From contig JBKGZY010000023.1 in NCBI GenBank assembly GCA_046543175.1, forward strand, positions 1 through 20,299: DNA of 20,299 nt, in the 5' to 3' direction. A program made the position numbers and the translations under genes. The notes beneath the pieces were generated by a model. That model worked only from the letters and a program-made list of their open reading frames with translations. It was not told the origin of the DNA and did not search any database. Below are positions 1 through 6,126 of this stretch, piece by piece. The DNA comes from Dichotomicrobium sp046543175. Its GTDB lineage: Bacteria; Pseudomonadota; Alphaproteobacteria; Rhizobiales; Rhodomicrobiaceae. Numbering within the stretch: the first letter of the stretch is position 1; each line of letters begins with the position of its first letter.

Positions 1-5
1 AAGCT

Positions 6-32
6 CCACTAGATTCAACAAGTTGCTAGTGG
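6..32. repeat. short inverted repeat (hairpin) nested beside a larger one
   Basis: Arms CCACTAG (6-12) and CTAGTGG (26-32) are perfect complements. Inside them CAAC (16-19) pairs with GTTG (22-25) around an AA loop, leaving ATT (13-15) as a bulge. The right arm overlaps the left arm of the larger hairpin at 23-105, so the two folds exclude each other. Function is unknown. Confidence 0.6.
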
Positions 33-105
33 TCCTTGTGATTCAGACATTTGCTCGGGCGGGTGCTGCGACGGGAGGCAAATGTCTGAATCGGACCGCT
101 AGCAA
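23..105. repeat. long imperfect palindrome downstream of the tetR-type gene
   Basis: Three paired blocks lie in register: TTGCTAG (23-29) with CTAGCAA (99-105), GGTCC (31-35) with GGACC (93-97), and a 15-bp perfect block at 40-54 with 78-92 (GATTCAGACATTTGC and its complement). That gives 27 Watson-Crick pairs, broken by one T/G mismatch and a four-base bulge (36-39), with a 23-nt GC-rich loop (55-77). The arms are AT-richer than the surrounding DNA. It begins about 38 bp past the stop of the repressor gene, but no T-run follows on either strand, so it is not a standard intrinsic terminator. It could be a MITE or other mobile-element remnant, a structured RNA or a protein-binding palindrome. 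Confidence 0.65.
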
Positions 106-142
106 TCCTCAAGACTGTGGCGGTATGAGCAGCGGAGCGTGC

Positions 143-763
143 TTAATCCCGGCGTGCTGTCAGGCTGCATAATACGAAATCCAGGTGCACGTGACAGAAA
201 GCTTCCAGATCGATCGGTTCGATCTCCTCAAACAGGATTGTCCAGATTGCCGCCGTCAGGGCCGGACCGATGATGATCTGCGGATGGTCGCTTACCGGGG
301 ACGGCGCGAACTCGCCGCGCTCCACGCCATAGATCAATACGCGCTTGAGCGCCCCCATGCCGCGCGAGACCACCTCATCATGGTAGAAACGCAGCAACTG
401 CGGAAACCGCGGACCCTGCGAGATGATGAGGCGTAGCAGGTTGCGTTTCTTGGGATCGCTGATGATCTCGCGATAGAACGTCTGAAGCATCTGCCGCAGA
501 ATGGCCTCGGCGTCGCCCTGCGGCGCGGCGGCGAGCGTCTCGAAATGCGTGATCATCGGACCGATCACGGCCCGCACCGCCTCCTCGAACAGTGTTTCCT
601 TCCTGTCGAAGTAGAGATAGATCGTGCCCTTGGCAACGCCGGCGCGCTCGGCGATGGAATCCAGCCGGGCATCGGCAAATCCGTTTTCGACGAATTCATC
701 CAGCGCCGCCGTCAGAATCAAGCGGATTCGCTTGTTCTTCGTTTCTTTACTGTCCGTCGCCAT
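143..763 (-). CDS. TetR/AcrR-family transcriptional repressor of the adjacent efflux operon
   Basis: A 206-residue DNA-binding protein. The N-terminal TetR helix-turn-helix spans about residues 10-57, with the recognition part reading LDSIAERAGVAKGTIYLYF (33-51). The C-terminal helical domain should bind the inducer and form the dimer. The ATG at 763 is preferred over an upstream in-frame ATG at 871, because the extra 36 residues are not family-like, would lie across the operator, and GAGACGAG precedes the 763 start. The gene is divergent from a HlyD/ABC-2 exporter operon, the usual place for a local repressor. A 20-bp palindrome at 852-871 lies within its probable promoter, suggesting autorepression. 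It does not resemble E. coli CecR closely in sequence, although the operon it faces matches the one CecR controls. The ligand cannot be inferred. Confidence 0.9.
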   Translation of the reverse strand: MATDSKETKNKRIRLILTAALDEFVENGFADARLDSIAERAGVAKGTIYLYFDRKETLFEEAVRAVIGPMITHFETLAAAPQGDAEAILRQMLQTFYREIISDPKKRNLLRLIISQGPRFPQLLRFYHDEVVSRGMGALKRVLIYGVERGEFAPSPVSDHPQIIIGPALTAAIWTILFEEIEPIDLEAFCHVHLDFVLCSLTARRD

Positions 764-821
764 GCTCGTCTCAATGTAATCGCTTTGCACCGGCGGGGGC
801 GAGCCTCCGCCCCGGATGCGC

Positions 822-850
822 TTGACAGGCTTGATGTCTGAGATCAAGTT
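822..850 (+). promoter_or_regulatory. candidate promoter for the efflux operon
   Basis: A consensus -35 hexamer TTGACA (822-827) is followed after 17 bp by CAAGTT (845-850), a weak -10. The expected start near 857 falls inside the operator at 852-871. The -35 is convincing and the -10 is not, so the exact position is uncertain. Confidence 0.4.
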
Positions 851-875
851 TATGACTGACCAGTCAGTCATGCAA
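847..875 (-). promoter_or_regulatory. candidate sigma70-type promoter for the tetR-type gene
   Basis: On the minus strand, TTGCAT (875-870) and TAAACT (852-847) are separated by exactly 17 bp. The spacer is almost entirely the palindromic operator, so a bound repressor would block RNA polymerase. The predicted start is near 840, leaving about 75 nt of leader. This is read from sequence only. Confidence 0.5.
852..871. promoter_or_regulatory. TetR-family operator palindrome
   Basis: ATGACTGACCAGTCAGTCAT has two perfect 9-bp arms around a CA centre. Length, symmetry and position between a TetR-type repressor and its divergent exporter operon fit a dimer-binding operator. It ends 16 bp before the adaptor start codon at 888. 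Confidence 0.8.
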
Positions 876-887
876 GGTGTCCGGCGT

Positions 888-1907
888 ATGATGAAGCGTT
901 TTGCCCTCTTGATCGCGGTCGCGGTCCTGGGCGTTGGGGGATGGGTGCTGTACGAGCGCTATCTCGCCGACAATGCGCCGCAAGCGGTGTTTTACGGCAA
1001 TGTCGATATCCGCGAGGTCACGCTGGGCTTCCGCGTCGCCGGGCGCGTGGAGCGCATGCTGTTCAACGAGGGAGACACGGTAGCAGCCGGCGAACGCCTG
1101 GCCCGGCTCGACACCGAGCCTTTCGAGGAGGAACTGGCGCTGCGCAAGGCCCAGGTGGCCGAGGCGCAAGCCAGACTGGCCAAGCTCGAAGCCGGCACCC
1201 GCCCGCAGGAGATCGAACGTGCCCGCGCCGACGTGGAAGCGCGCGAGGCCGCGCTGGAAAACGCCCGCGCTATATACGGCCGACAGGAGCAGCTCGTCCG
1301 GCGCGACTTCGCCTCGCAGCAGGCGTTCGATAACGCGGTCGAACAGCTCGAGTTGGCCAAGGCCCAGCTGCGATCGGCGCAGGAGGCGCTCAAGCTGGCC
1401 ATCGAGGGCCCGCGCAAGGAGGACATCGCCGCTTCGCAAGCCGCGCTGGATGCCGCGCAAGCACAAAGGGAAGCCGCGCAAACGGCGCTGGAGGACGCGA
1501 CGCTCCACGCGCCGGAGGACGGCGTGATCCTGACGCGGGCCGTCGAGCCGGGCGCCATCGTCTCGGCGGGCACCCCGGTTTACACGCTGTCGCTGAGCGA
1601 TCCGGTCTGGGTGCGCGCCTATGCGCCGGAGCCCCAGCTCGGGCTTGTCAGTCCCGGCACGCCCGTCAGGGTCATCTCCGATACGAAACCGGATCAGCCC
1701 TATGACGGTCAGGTCGGCTTCGTCTCGCCGGTCGCGGAGTTCACTCCGAAATCCGTCGAGACACCAGAGCTGCGCGCCGATCTCGTCTACCGCTTCCGCG
1801 TGGTGGTGACAAACCCGGATGACGCGCTGCGCCAGGGCATGCCGGTGACGGTACGCCTTGCCGAAGATGACGCTCAGGCCGCGAAGGACCGGGACCCGTC
1901 GCGATGA
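888..1907 (+). CDS. ybhG: HlyD-family periplasmic adaptor (membrane fusion protein), YbhG-like
   Basis: A 339-residue adaptor that should link the inner-membrane ABC-2 transporter to an outer-membrane channel. An N-terminal anchor helix (about 5-22) is followed by the first half of a lipoyl domain (about 40-75), a long Ala/Glu/Gln-rich helical hairpin (about 78-205), the second lipoyl half (about 207-235), and a beta-barrel region containing GFVSPVAEFTPKSVETPELR (277-296), a stretch characteristic of YbhG-type adaptors. The start was set at the ATG pair 888/891 after AAGGTG; in-frame upstream codons run through the operator. E. coli YbhG has a similar length. The stop overlaps the next start as ATGA. 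No TolC-type partner is encoded in the window. Confidence 0.93.
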   Translation: MMKRFALLIAVAVLGVGGWVLYERYLADNAPQAVFYGNVDIREVTLGFRVAGRVERMLFNEGDTVAAGERLARLDTEPFEEELALRKAQVAEAQARLAKLEAGTRPQEIERARADVEAREAALENARAIYGRQEQLVRRDFASQQAFDNAVEQLELAKAQLRSAQEALKLAIEGPRKEDIAASQAALDAAQAQREAAQTALEDATLHAPEDGVILTRAVEPGAIVSAGTPVYTLSLSDPVWVRAYAPEPQLGLVSPGTPVRVISDTKPDQPYDGQVGFVSPVAEFTPKSVETPELRADLVYRFRVVVTNPDDALRQGMPVTVRLAEDDAQAAKDRDPSR

Positions 1908-3643
1908 CCGAGCCGCCCGTCACCCTCTCGCAGGTCGCCAAGAGCTTCGGGGAGACGCGGGCGCTGCGCGACATCTCGGCACGGATAAGCGGCGGCGGCG
2001 TTACCGGGCTTGTCGGCCCGGACGGCGCCGGCAAGACCACGCTCATCCGCCTGATGACCGGGCTGATGGCGCCGGATGAAGGGCGGATCACAATACTCGG
2101 CGCGGATACGCTCAGCGACCCGCAGACCGTGCAGTCGCATATCGGCTACATGCCTCAGCGCTTCGGTCTTTACGAAGACCTGAGCGTGATGGAAAACCTC
2201 AACCTCTACGCCGACCTGCGCGGCCTTCGCGAGGCGGACCGCGCTGACCGCTTCGCCGAACTCTTGCACTTCACCGGCCTGTCGCCCTTCACCACCCGCC
2301 ACGCGGGCAGGCTCTCCGGCGGCATGAAGCAGAAGCTGGGGCTGGCCTGCGCGCTGATCCGCACGCCGCGCGTGCTTCTACTCGATGAACCAAGCGTGGG
2401 CGTGGACCCGATCTCGCGCCGCGAACTCTGGCGGATGGTGCAGGATCTCAAGGGCGAAGGCATCGCGATCGTCTGGTCGACATCCTATCTCGACGAGGCC
2501 GAGCGCTGCGATGAGGTGCTGCTGCTCAATCGCGGCGAGCTTCTGTTCGACGGCCCGCCCCACGAACTGACCCGGCGGGTGGAAAGGCGCACCTTTCTGG
2601 CGACCGATATTGAAGGCGTCCGCCGCATCGCGCTTGCCGAGGCGCTCGACGCCAAGGACATCATCGACGGCGTGGTGCAGGGCAGCGCGTTGCGGCTCCT
2701 GACCGCCGAACAACCCGAAGACGGCGCCGCCGGGCTGGCCGAACTGTTGGGCGAGACTTTTCACGGCGCCAGGCTTGAGCCGGCCGCGCCGCGATTCGAG
2801 GACGCCTTCATCGACGTGCTCGGAGGCGTGGCGGGCGGCACCTCCGGCCTCGCGGAGGGAATCGCGCACAAACCAGAGGGCGGGACCATCATCGACGCCG
2901 AAGGACTGACCAAGAAATTCGGCGACTTTACCGCCGCGCGCGATGTCACCTTCTCGATCCCGCCGGGCGAGATTTTCGGGCTGCTGGGGCCGAACGGCGC
3001 GGGCAAGTCCACCACCTTCAAGATGCTTTGCGGTCTGCTGAAGCCCACGGAAGGTGTGGGCCGCGTCGCCGGCTACGACCTGCGCCACGCAGCGGCAACC
3101 GCGCGTGGCCGGCTGGGCTACATGGCGCAGAAGTTTTCGCTCTACGGCGATCTCAGCGTGATGCAGAACCTGCGCTTTTTCGCCAGCGTCTATGGCCTGC
3201 CCCGGCGGCGGCGGCGCGGGAAGATCGACTCGATGATCGAGACATTCGCCCTGTCGCGCTATCTGGACATGAACGCGCGTGACCTGCCGCTGGGCATCAA
3301 GCAGCGCCTCGCGCTCGCCTGCGCGGTCATGCACGAGCCGGACGCGCTGTTCCTCGACGAGCCGACCTCCGGCGTCGATCCGATCACCCGGCGCGAGTTC
3401 TGGACGCATATCAACGGGCTCGTCGCCAAGGGCGTGGCCATCCTCGTGACGACGCATTTCATGGACGAGGCCGAATACTGCGACCGGATTGCGCTGATGT
3501 ATCGCGGCGAGACCATCGCGCTGGACACGCCGGACGCGCTCAAGGCGCAGGCGCGCACGGAGGAGTGCCCCGACCCCTCGCTGGAAGACGCCTTCATCCA
3601 CCTCGTGCAGGCGAGCGATGTGGACGAGAAGGAGGCAGCCTAA
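1904..3643 (+). CDS. ybhF: fused two-domain ABC transporter ATPase, YbhF-like
   Basis: A 579-residue cytoplasmic ATPase with two nucleotide-binding domains in one chain, the same architecture and length as E. coli YbhF. Domain 1 has Walker A GPDGAGKTT (38-46), signature LSGGMKQ (137-143) and Walker B LLLDEP (158-163). Domain 2 has Walker A GPNGAGKSTT (362-371), Walker B LFLDEP (482-487) and the H-loop histidine H518. Two key positions deviate: domain 1 has Ser194 where the H-loop histidine should be, and the domain 2 signature is LPLGIKQ (461-467). In the dimer both fall in the same composite site, so one site looks catalytic and the other degenerate. It should power export through the two following permeases. 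It overlaps the adaptor by ATGA and the next gene by one base (TAATG). Confidence 0.96.
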   Translation: MTEPPVTLSQVAKSFGETRALRDISARISGGGVTGLVGPDGAGKTTLIRLMTGLMAPDEGRITILGADTLSDPQTVQSHIGYMPQRFGLYEDLSVMENLNLYADLRGLREADRADRFAELLHFTGLSPFTTRHAGRLSGGMKQKLGLACALIRTPRVLLLDEPSVGVDPISRRELWRMVQDLKGEGIAIVWSTSYLDEAERCDEVLLLNRGELLFDGPPHELTRRVERRTFLATDIEGVRRIALAEALDAKDIIDGVVQGSALRLLTAEQPEDGAAGLAELLGETFHGARLEPAAPRFEDAFIDVLGGVAGGTSGLAEGIAHKPEGGTIIDAEGLTKKFGDFTAARDVTFSIPPGEIFGLLGPNGAGKSTTFKMLCGLLKPTEGVGRVAGYDLRHAAATARGRLGYMAQKFSLYGDLSVMQNLRFFASVYGLPRRRRRGKIDSMIETFALSRYLDMNARDLPLGIKQRLALACAVMHEPDALFLDEPTSGVDPITRREFWTHINGLVAKGVAILVTTHFMDEAEYCDRIALMYRGETIALDTPDALKAQARTEECPDPSLEDAFIHLVQASDVDEKEAA

Positions 3644-4776
3644 TGCGCGACGCAGGCAGCCAAGCCGGACGGCGGCGTTTCGGCGCGCTGCTCGTCAAGG
3701 AGTCCATCCAGATCGTGCGCGACCCGAGCAGCATCCTGATCGCGTTCGTGCTGCCGCTGATCCTGCTGTTCCTGTTCGGTTACGGGATATCACTCGATTC
3801 GAATCTCGTGCGCATCGGCGTGGTCGTCGAGTCGAGCGACGGGCCTTCGCAGAGCCTGGCGGCCTCCTTCCAGGGCTCCCGCTTCTTTGAGGTCGTACCG
3901 GCGCAGGACCGGCGCGAGGTGGTCCCCAAGCTCGTTTCCGGCGACATCCGCGGCATCGTGGTCATTCCGGAGAACTTCGCCGCCAAGCTCGCGCACGACC
4001 CGCAAAGCGCGCGCATTCAGGCGATCACCGACGCAACAAACCCCAACACCGCGAAGTTCGTGGAGAACTACGCGAAAGGCGTCTGGCAGACCTGGCTGGC
4101 GCTGCGCACACCCGAGAATCCGCCGCAAACGCCGGTGACGCTGGAACCGCGCTACTGGTTCAACCCGGAGCTTACCAGCCGCTACTTCCTCGTGCCCGGT
4201 TCGATCACCATCATCATGGCGCTCGTCGGCACGCTGCTCACCGCGCTCGTCGTCGCGCGCGAATGGGAGCGCGGCACGATGGAAGCGATGATGGCCACGC
4301 CCATCTCCATCCCCGAGCTGCTCTTCGGCAAGCTGCTGCCCTATTTCGCTCTGGGCCTGGGCGCGATGGCGATGTGCACGGCGATCGCGGTGTTCCTGTT
4401 CGGCGTGCCGTTTCGTGGCTCGTTCCTCGCGCTGGTTATCATCTCCTCGGCATTCCTGGTGCCCGCGCTGGGCCAAGGGCTGTTGATCTCCTCGGCAACG
4501 AAAAACCAGTTCGTCGCCTCGCAGATCGCGCTGCTTTCCGGATTCCTGCCAGCGGTGCTGCTCTCGGGCTTCATTTTCGAGATCAATTCGATGCCGGAAC
4601 TGGTGCAGTGGATTACCTACATCGTCCCGGCGCGCTACCTCGTCCCGAGCCTGCAAACCGTGTTCCTCGTCGGCGATATCTGGCCGCTGTTCCTGCGCGA
4701 TATCGCCCGAATGCTGGCCATCGGCGCGGTGTTCCTGATCCTCACCGCACTCACCACACGCAAGAGCCTGGAATAA
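3643..4776 (+). CDS. ybhS: ABC-2 type transporter permease, YbhS-like
   Basis: A 377-residue inner-membrane permease, equal in length to E. coli YbhS as I recall it. One transmembrane helix near the N-terminus (about 30-49) is followed by a large extracytoplasmic domain and then about five C-terminal helices, the ABC-2 layout. The cytoplasmic stretch REWERGTMEAMMATPIS, between the first two C-terminal helices, is the family's conserved coupling region. The start at 3643 lies in a TAATG overlap with the ATPase stop and is preceded by GGAGG at 3631-3635; a longer in-frame reading from 3565 would run through the ATPase gene and is rejected. It probably forms a heterodimer with the next gene product. 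Confidence 0.94.
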   Translation: MRDAGSQAGRRRFGALLVKESIQIVRDPSSILIAFVLPLILLFLFGYGISLDSNLVRIGVVVESSDGPSQSLAASFQGSRFFEVVPAQDRREVVPKLVSGDIRGIVVIPENFAAKLAHDPQSARIQAITDATNPNTAKFVENYAKGVWQTWLALRTPENPPQTPVTLEPRYWFNPELTSRYFLVPGSITIIMALVGTLLTALVVAREWERGTMEAMMATPISIPELLFGKLLPYFALGLGAMAMCTAIAVFLFGVPFRGSFLALVIISSAFLVPALGQGLLISSATKNQFVASQIALLSGFLPAVLLSGFIFEINSMPELVQWITYIVPARYLVPSLQTVFLVGDIWPLFLRDIARMLAIGAVFLILTALTTRKSLE

Positions 4777-5888
4777 TGTGGCAGCGTCTTTCCGCGCTCA
4801 TCATCAAGGAGTTGCTGGCGATCTGGCGCGACAAGCGCAGCCGGTTCGTCCTGATTGCTCCGCCGATCGTGCAGCTCTTCCTGTTCAGCTATGCCGCCAC
4901 GCTGGAAGTCACCAATGTCGATATCGGCGTGATTGACCGCGACGCCGGCCGCTGGAGCGCGGAGTTCGTGCAGCGGGTGGATGGCGCGCCCGCCTTCGCG
5001 CAAATCAAGCCGCTGCCCGGCCTCGACGCCGCACGCCGCGCGATCGACAATCAGGATGTGCTCGCCGTCCTGCATTTCGATGAGAGCTTCTCGCGCGACA
5101 TCAACACAGCACGGCCGGCACAGGTGCAACTGTTGCTCGATGGCCGCCGGTCCAACGCCGCGCAGATCATTACCGGCTATTTGAGCGAGATAACCGCCGA
5201 TCTGACCGCCACCAGCCCCGTGGCGCTGGAAACCGAGGAGTCGGCTGCCGATCCGGTTGTGGTGCGGCACTGGTTCAACGCCAACCTCAAGGATTTCTGG
5301 TTCATCGTGCCCGGGCTGCTCGGCACGCTGACGCTCCTGATCGTCCTTGTCGTAACCGGCCAGACCATTGCGCGCGAGCGTGAACTTGGCACCTTCGACC
5401 AGATCATGGTCTCGCCGCTGCGCGTCCATGAAATCCTGCTTGGCAAGACCGTCCCCGCCATGATCGCCGGGCTGGCGCAGGCCACGGCCTTCATCGCTGT
5501 GGCGGTCTTCTTTTTCGAGGTACCGTTCCGTGGCTCGCTCGCCCTGCTCTATCTCGGCACCTTCATCTATCTCCTCGCAGTGATCGGCGTGGGGCTGTTC
5601 ATCTCCTCGCTGTCGCAGACGCAGCAGCAGGCATTCCTTGGCGCGTTCCTGTTCGCCGCCCCCGCGATCCTGCTCTCCGGCTTCGCCACGCCAATCGAGA
5701 ACATGCCGGAGTGGCTCCAGCACTTCACGCAGGTCAACCCGCTGCGCCATTTCCTCGTGATTGTCCGCGGGGTATTCCTGAAGGGAATGCCGGCGGAAGA
5801 CGTGCTGGCGAACACCCTGCCGCTGGTGCTGATCGCGACATTCACGCTGAGCGTATCGGGCTGGCTGTTCCGCGCAAGGATGCAGTAG
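4776..5888 (+). CDS. ybhR: ABC-2 type transporter permease, YbhR-like
   Basis: A 370-residue paralogue of the preceding permease, close to the length of E. coli YbhR. It has an N-terminal helix (about 23-42), an extracytoplasmic domain, and C-terminal helices carrying RERELGTFDQIMVSPLRVHE, the ABC-2 coupling motif. The start is at a TAATG overlap with ybhS, as between ybhF and ybhS, indicating translational coupling through the whole operon. It ends the operon. The next gene is convergent, and no strong intrinsic terminator is visible in the 238-bp gap. Confidence 0.94.
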   Translation: MWQRLSALIIKELLAIWRDKRSRFVLIAPPIVQLFLFSYAATLEVTNVDIGVIDRDAGRWSAEFVQRVDGAPAFAQIKPLPGLDAARRAIDNQDVLAVLHFDESFSRDINTARPAQVQLLLDGRRSNAAQIITGYLSEITADLTATSPVALETEESAADPVVVRHWFNANLKDFWFIVPGLLGTLTLLIVLVVTGQTIARERELGTFDQIMVSPLRVHEILLGKTVPAMIAGLAQATAFIAVAVFFFEVPFRGSLALLYLGTFIYLLAVIGVGLFISSLSQTQQQAFLGAFLFAAPAILLSGFATPIENMPEWLQHFTQVNPLRHFLVIVRGVFLKGMPAEDVLANTLPLVLIATFTLSVSGWLFRARMQ

Positions 5889-6036
5889 ACCGGGCTTGGC
5901 CGGCTGCAGACCGGATTTCGCTGGGCGTGCGCGTCGGTTGCGCGGGTTTGCCCGTTTCAGGCCCTGCCTGGCCGCAGGACGTCATGACGCCTGCCAAGCC
6001 GCAATTCCTGCAAGCGCACGACCGCAAGCTGAGTGC

Positions 6037-6049
6037 CCCTCCGTCATTC
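6037..6049. repeat. 13-bp sequence shared with the 13.3-kb repeat region
   Basis: CCCTCCGTCATTC occurs here and again at 13301-13313, both times between convergent genes. GTCATTC-type ends are common in dispersed intergenic repeats of alphaproteobacteria, so this may be the edge of a decayed copy. The sequence diverges after the shared block. Confidence 0.35.
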
Positions 6050-6126
6050 GGATCAGGCAAGCGTGGCCGACGGTATGTCCGCTCGCACCTCGAAGTGAAT
6101 ATGAGGCTGCACAGCATGGCGGTCTG

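Noticed and set aside
23..105. Integron attC site or intrinsic terminator
   Set aside because: The GTTRRRY/RYYYAAC core sites of attC are not present, and no T-run follows on either strand.
4263..4775. A long in-frame extension of the second permease upstream of 4776
   Set aside because: It runs through the ybhS gene in another frame. The TAATG overlap start at 4776 gives the expected family N-terminus and length.
5943..5957. CGGG-TTTG-CCCG followed by TTT as a terminator for the efflux operon
   Set aside because: The stem is only 4 bp and the T-run is three bases, too weak to call.
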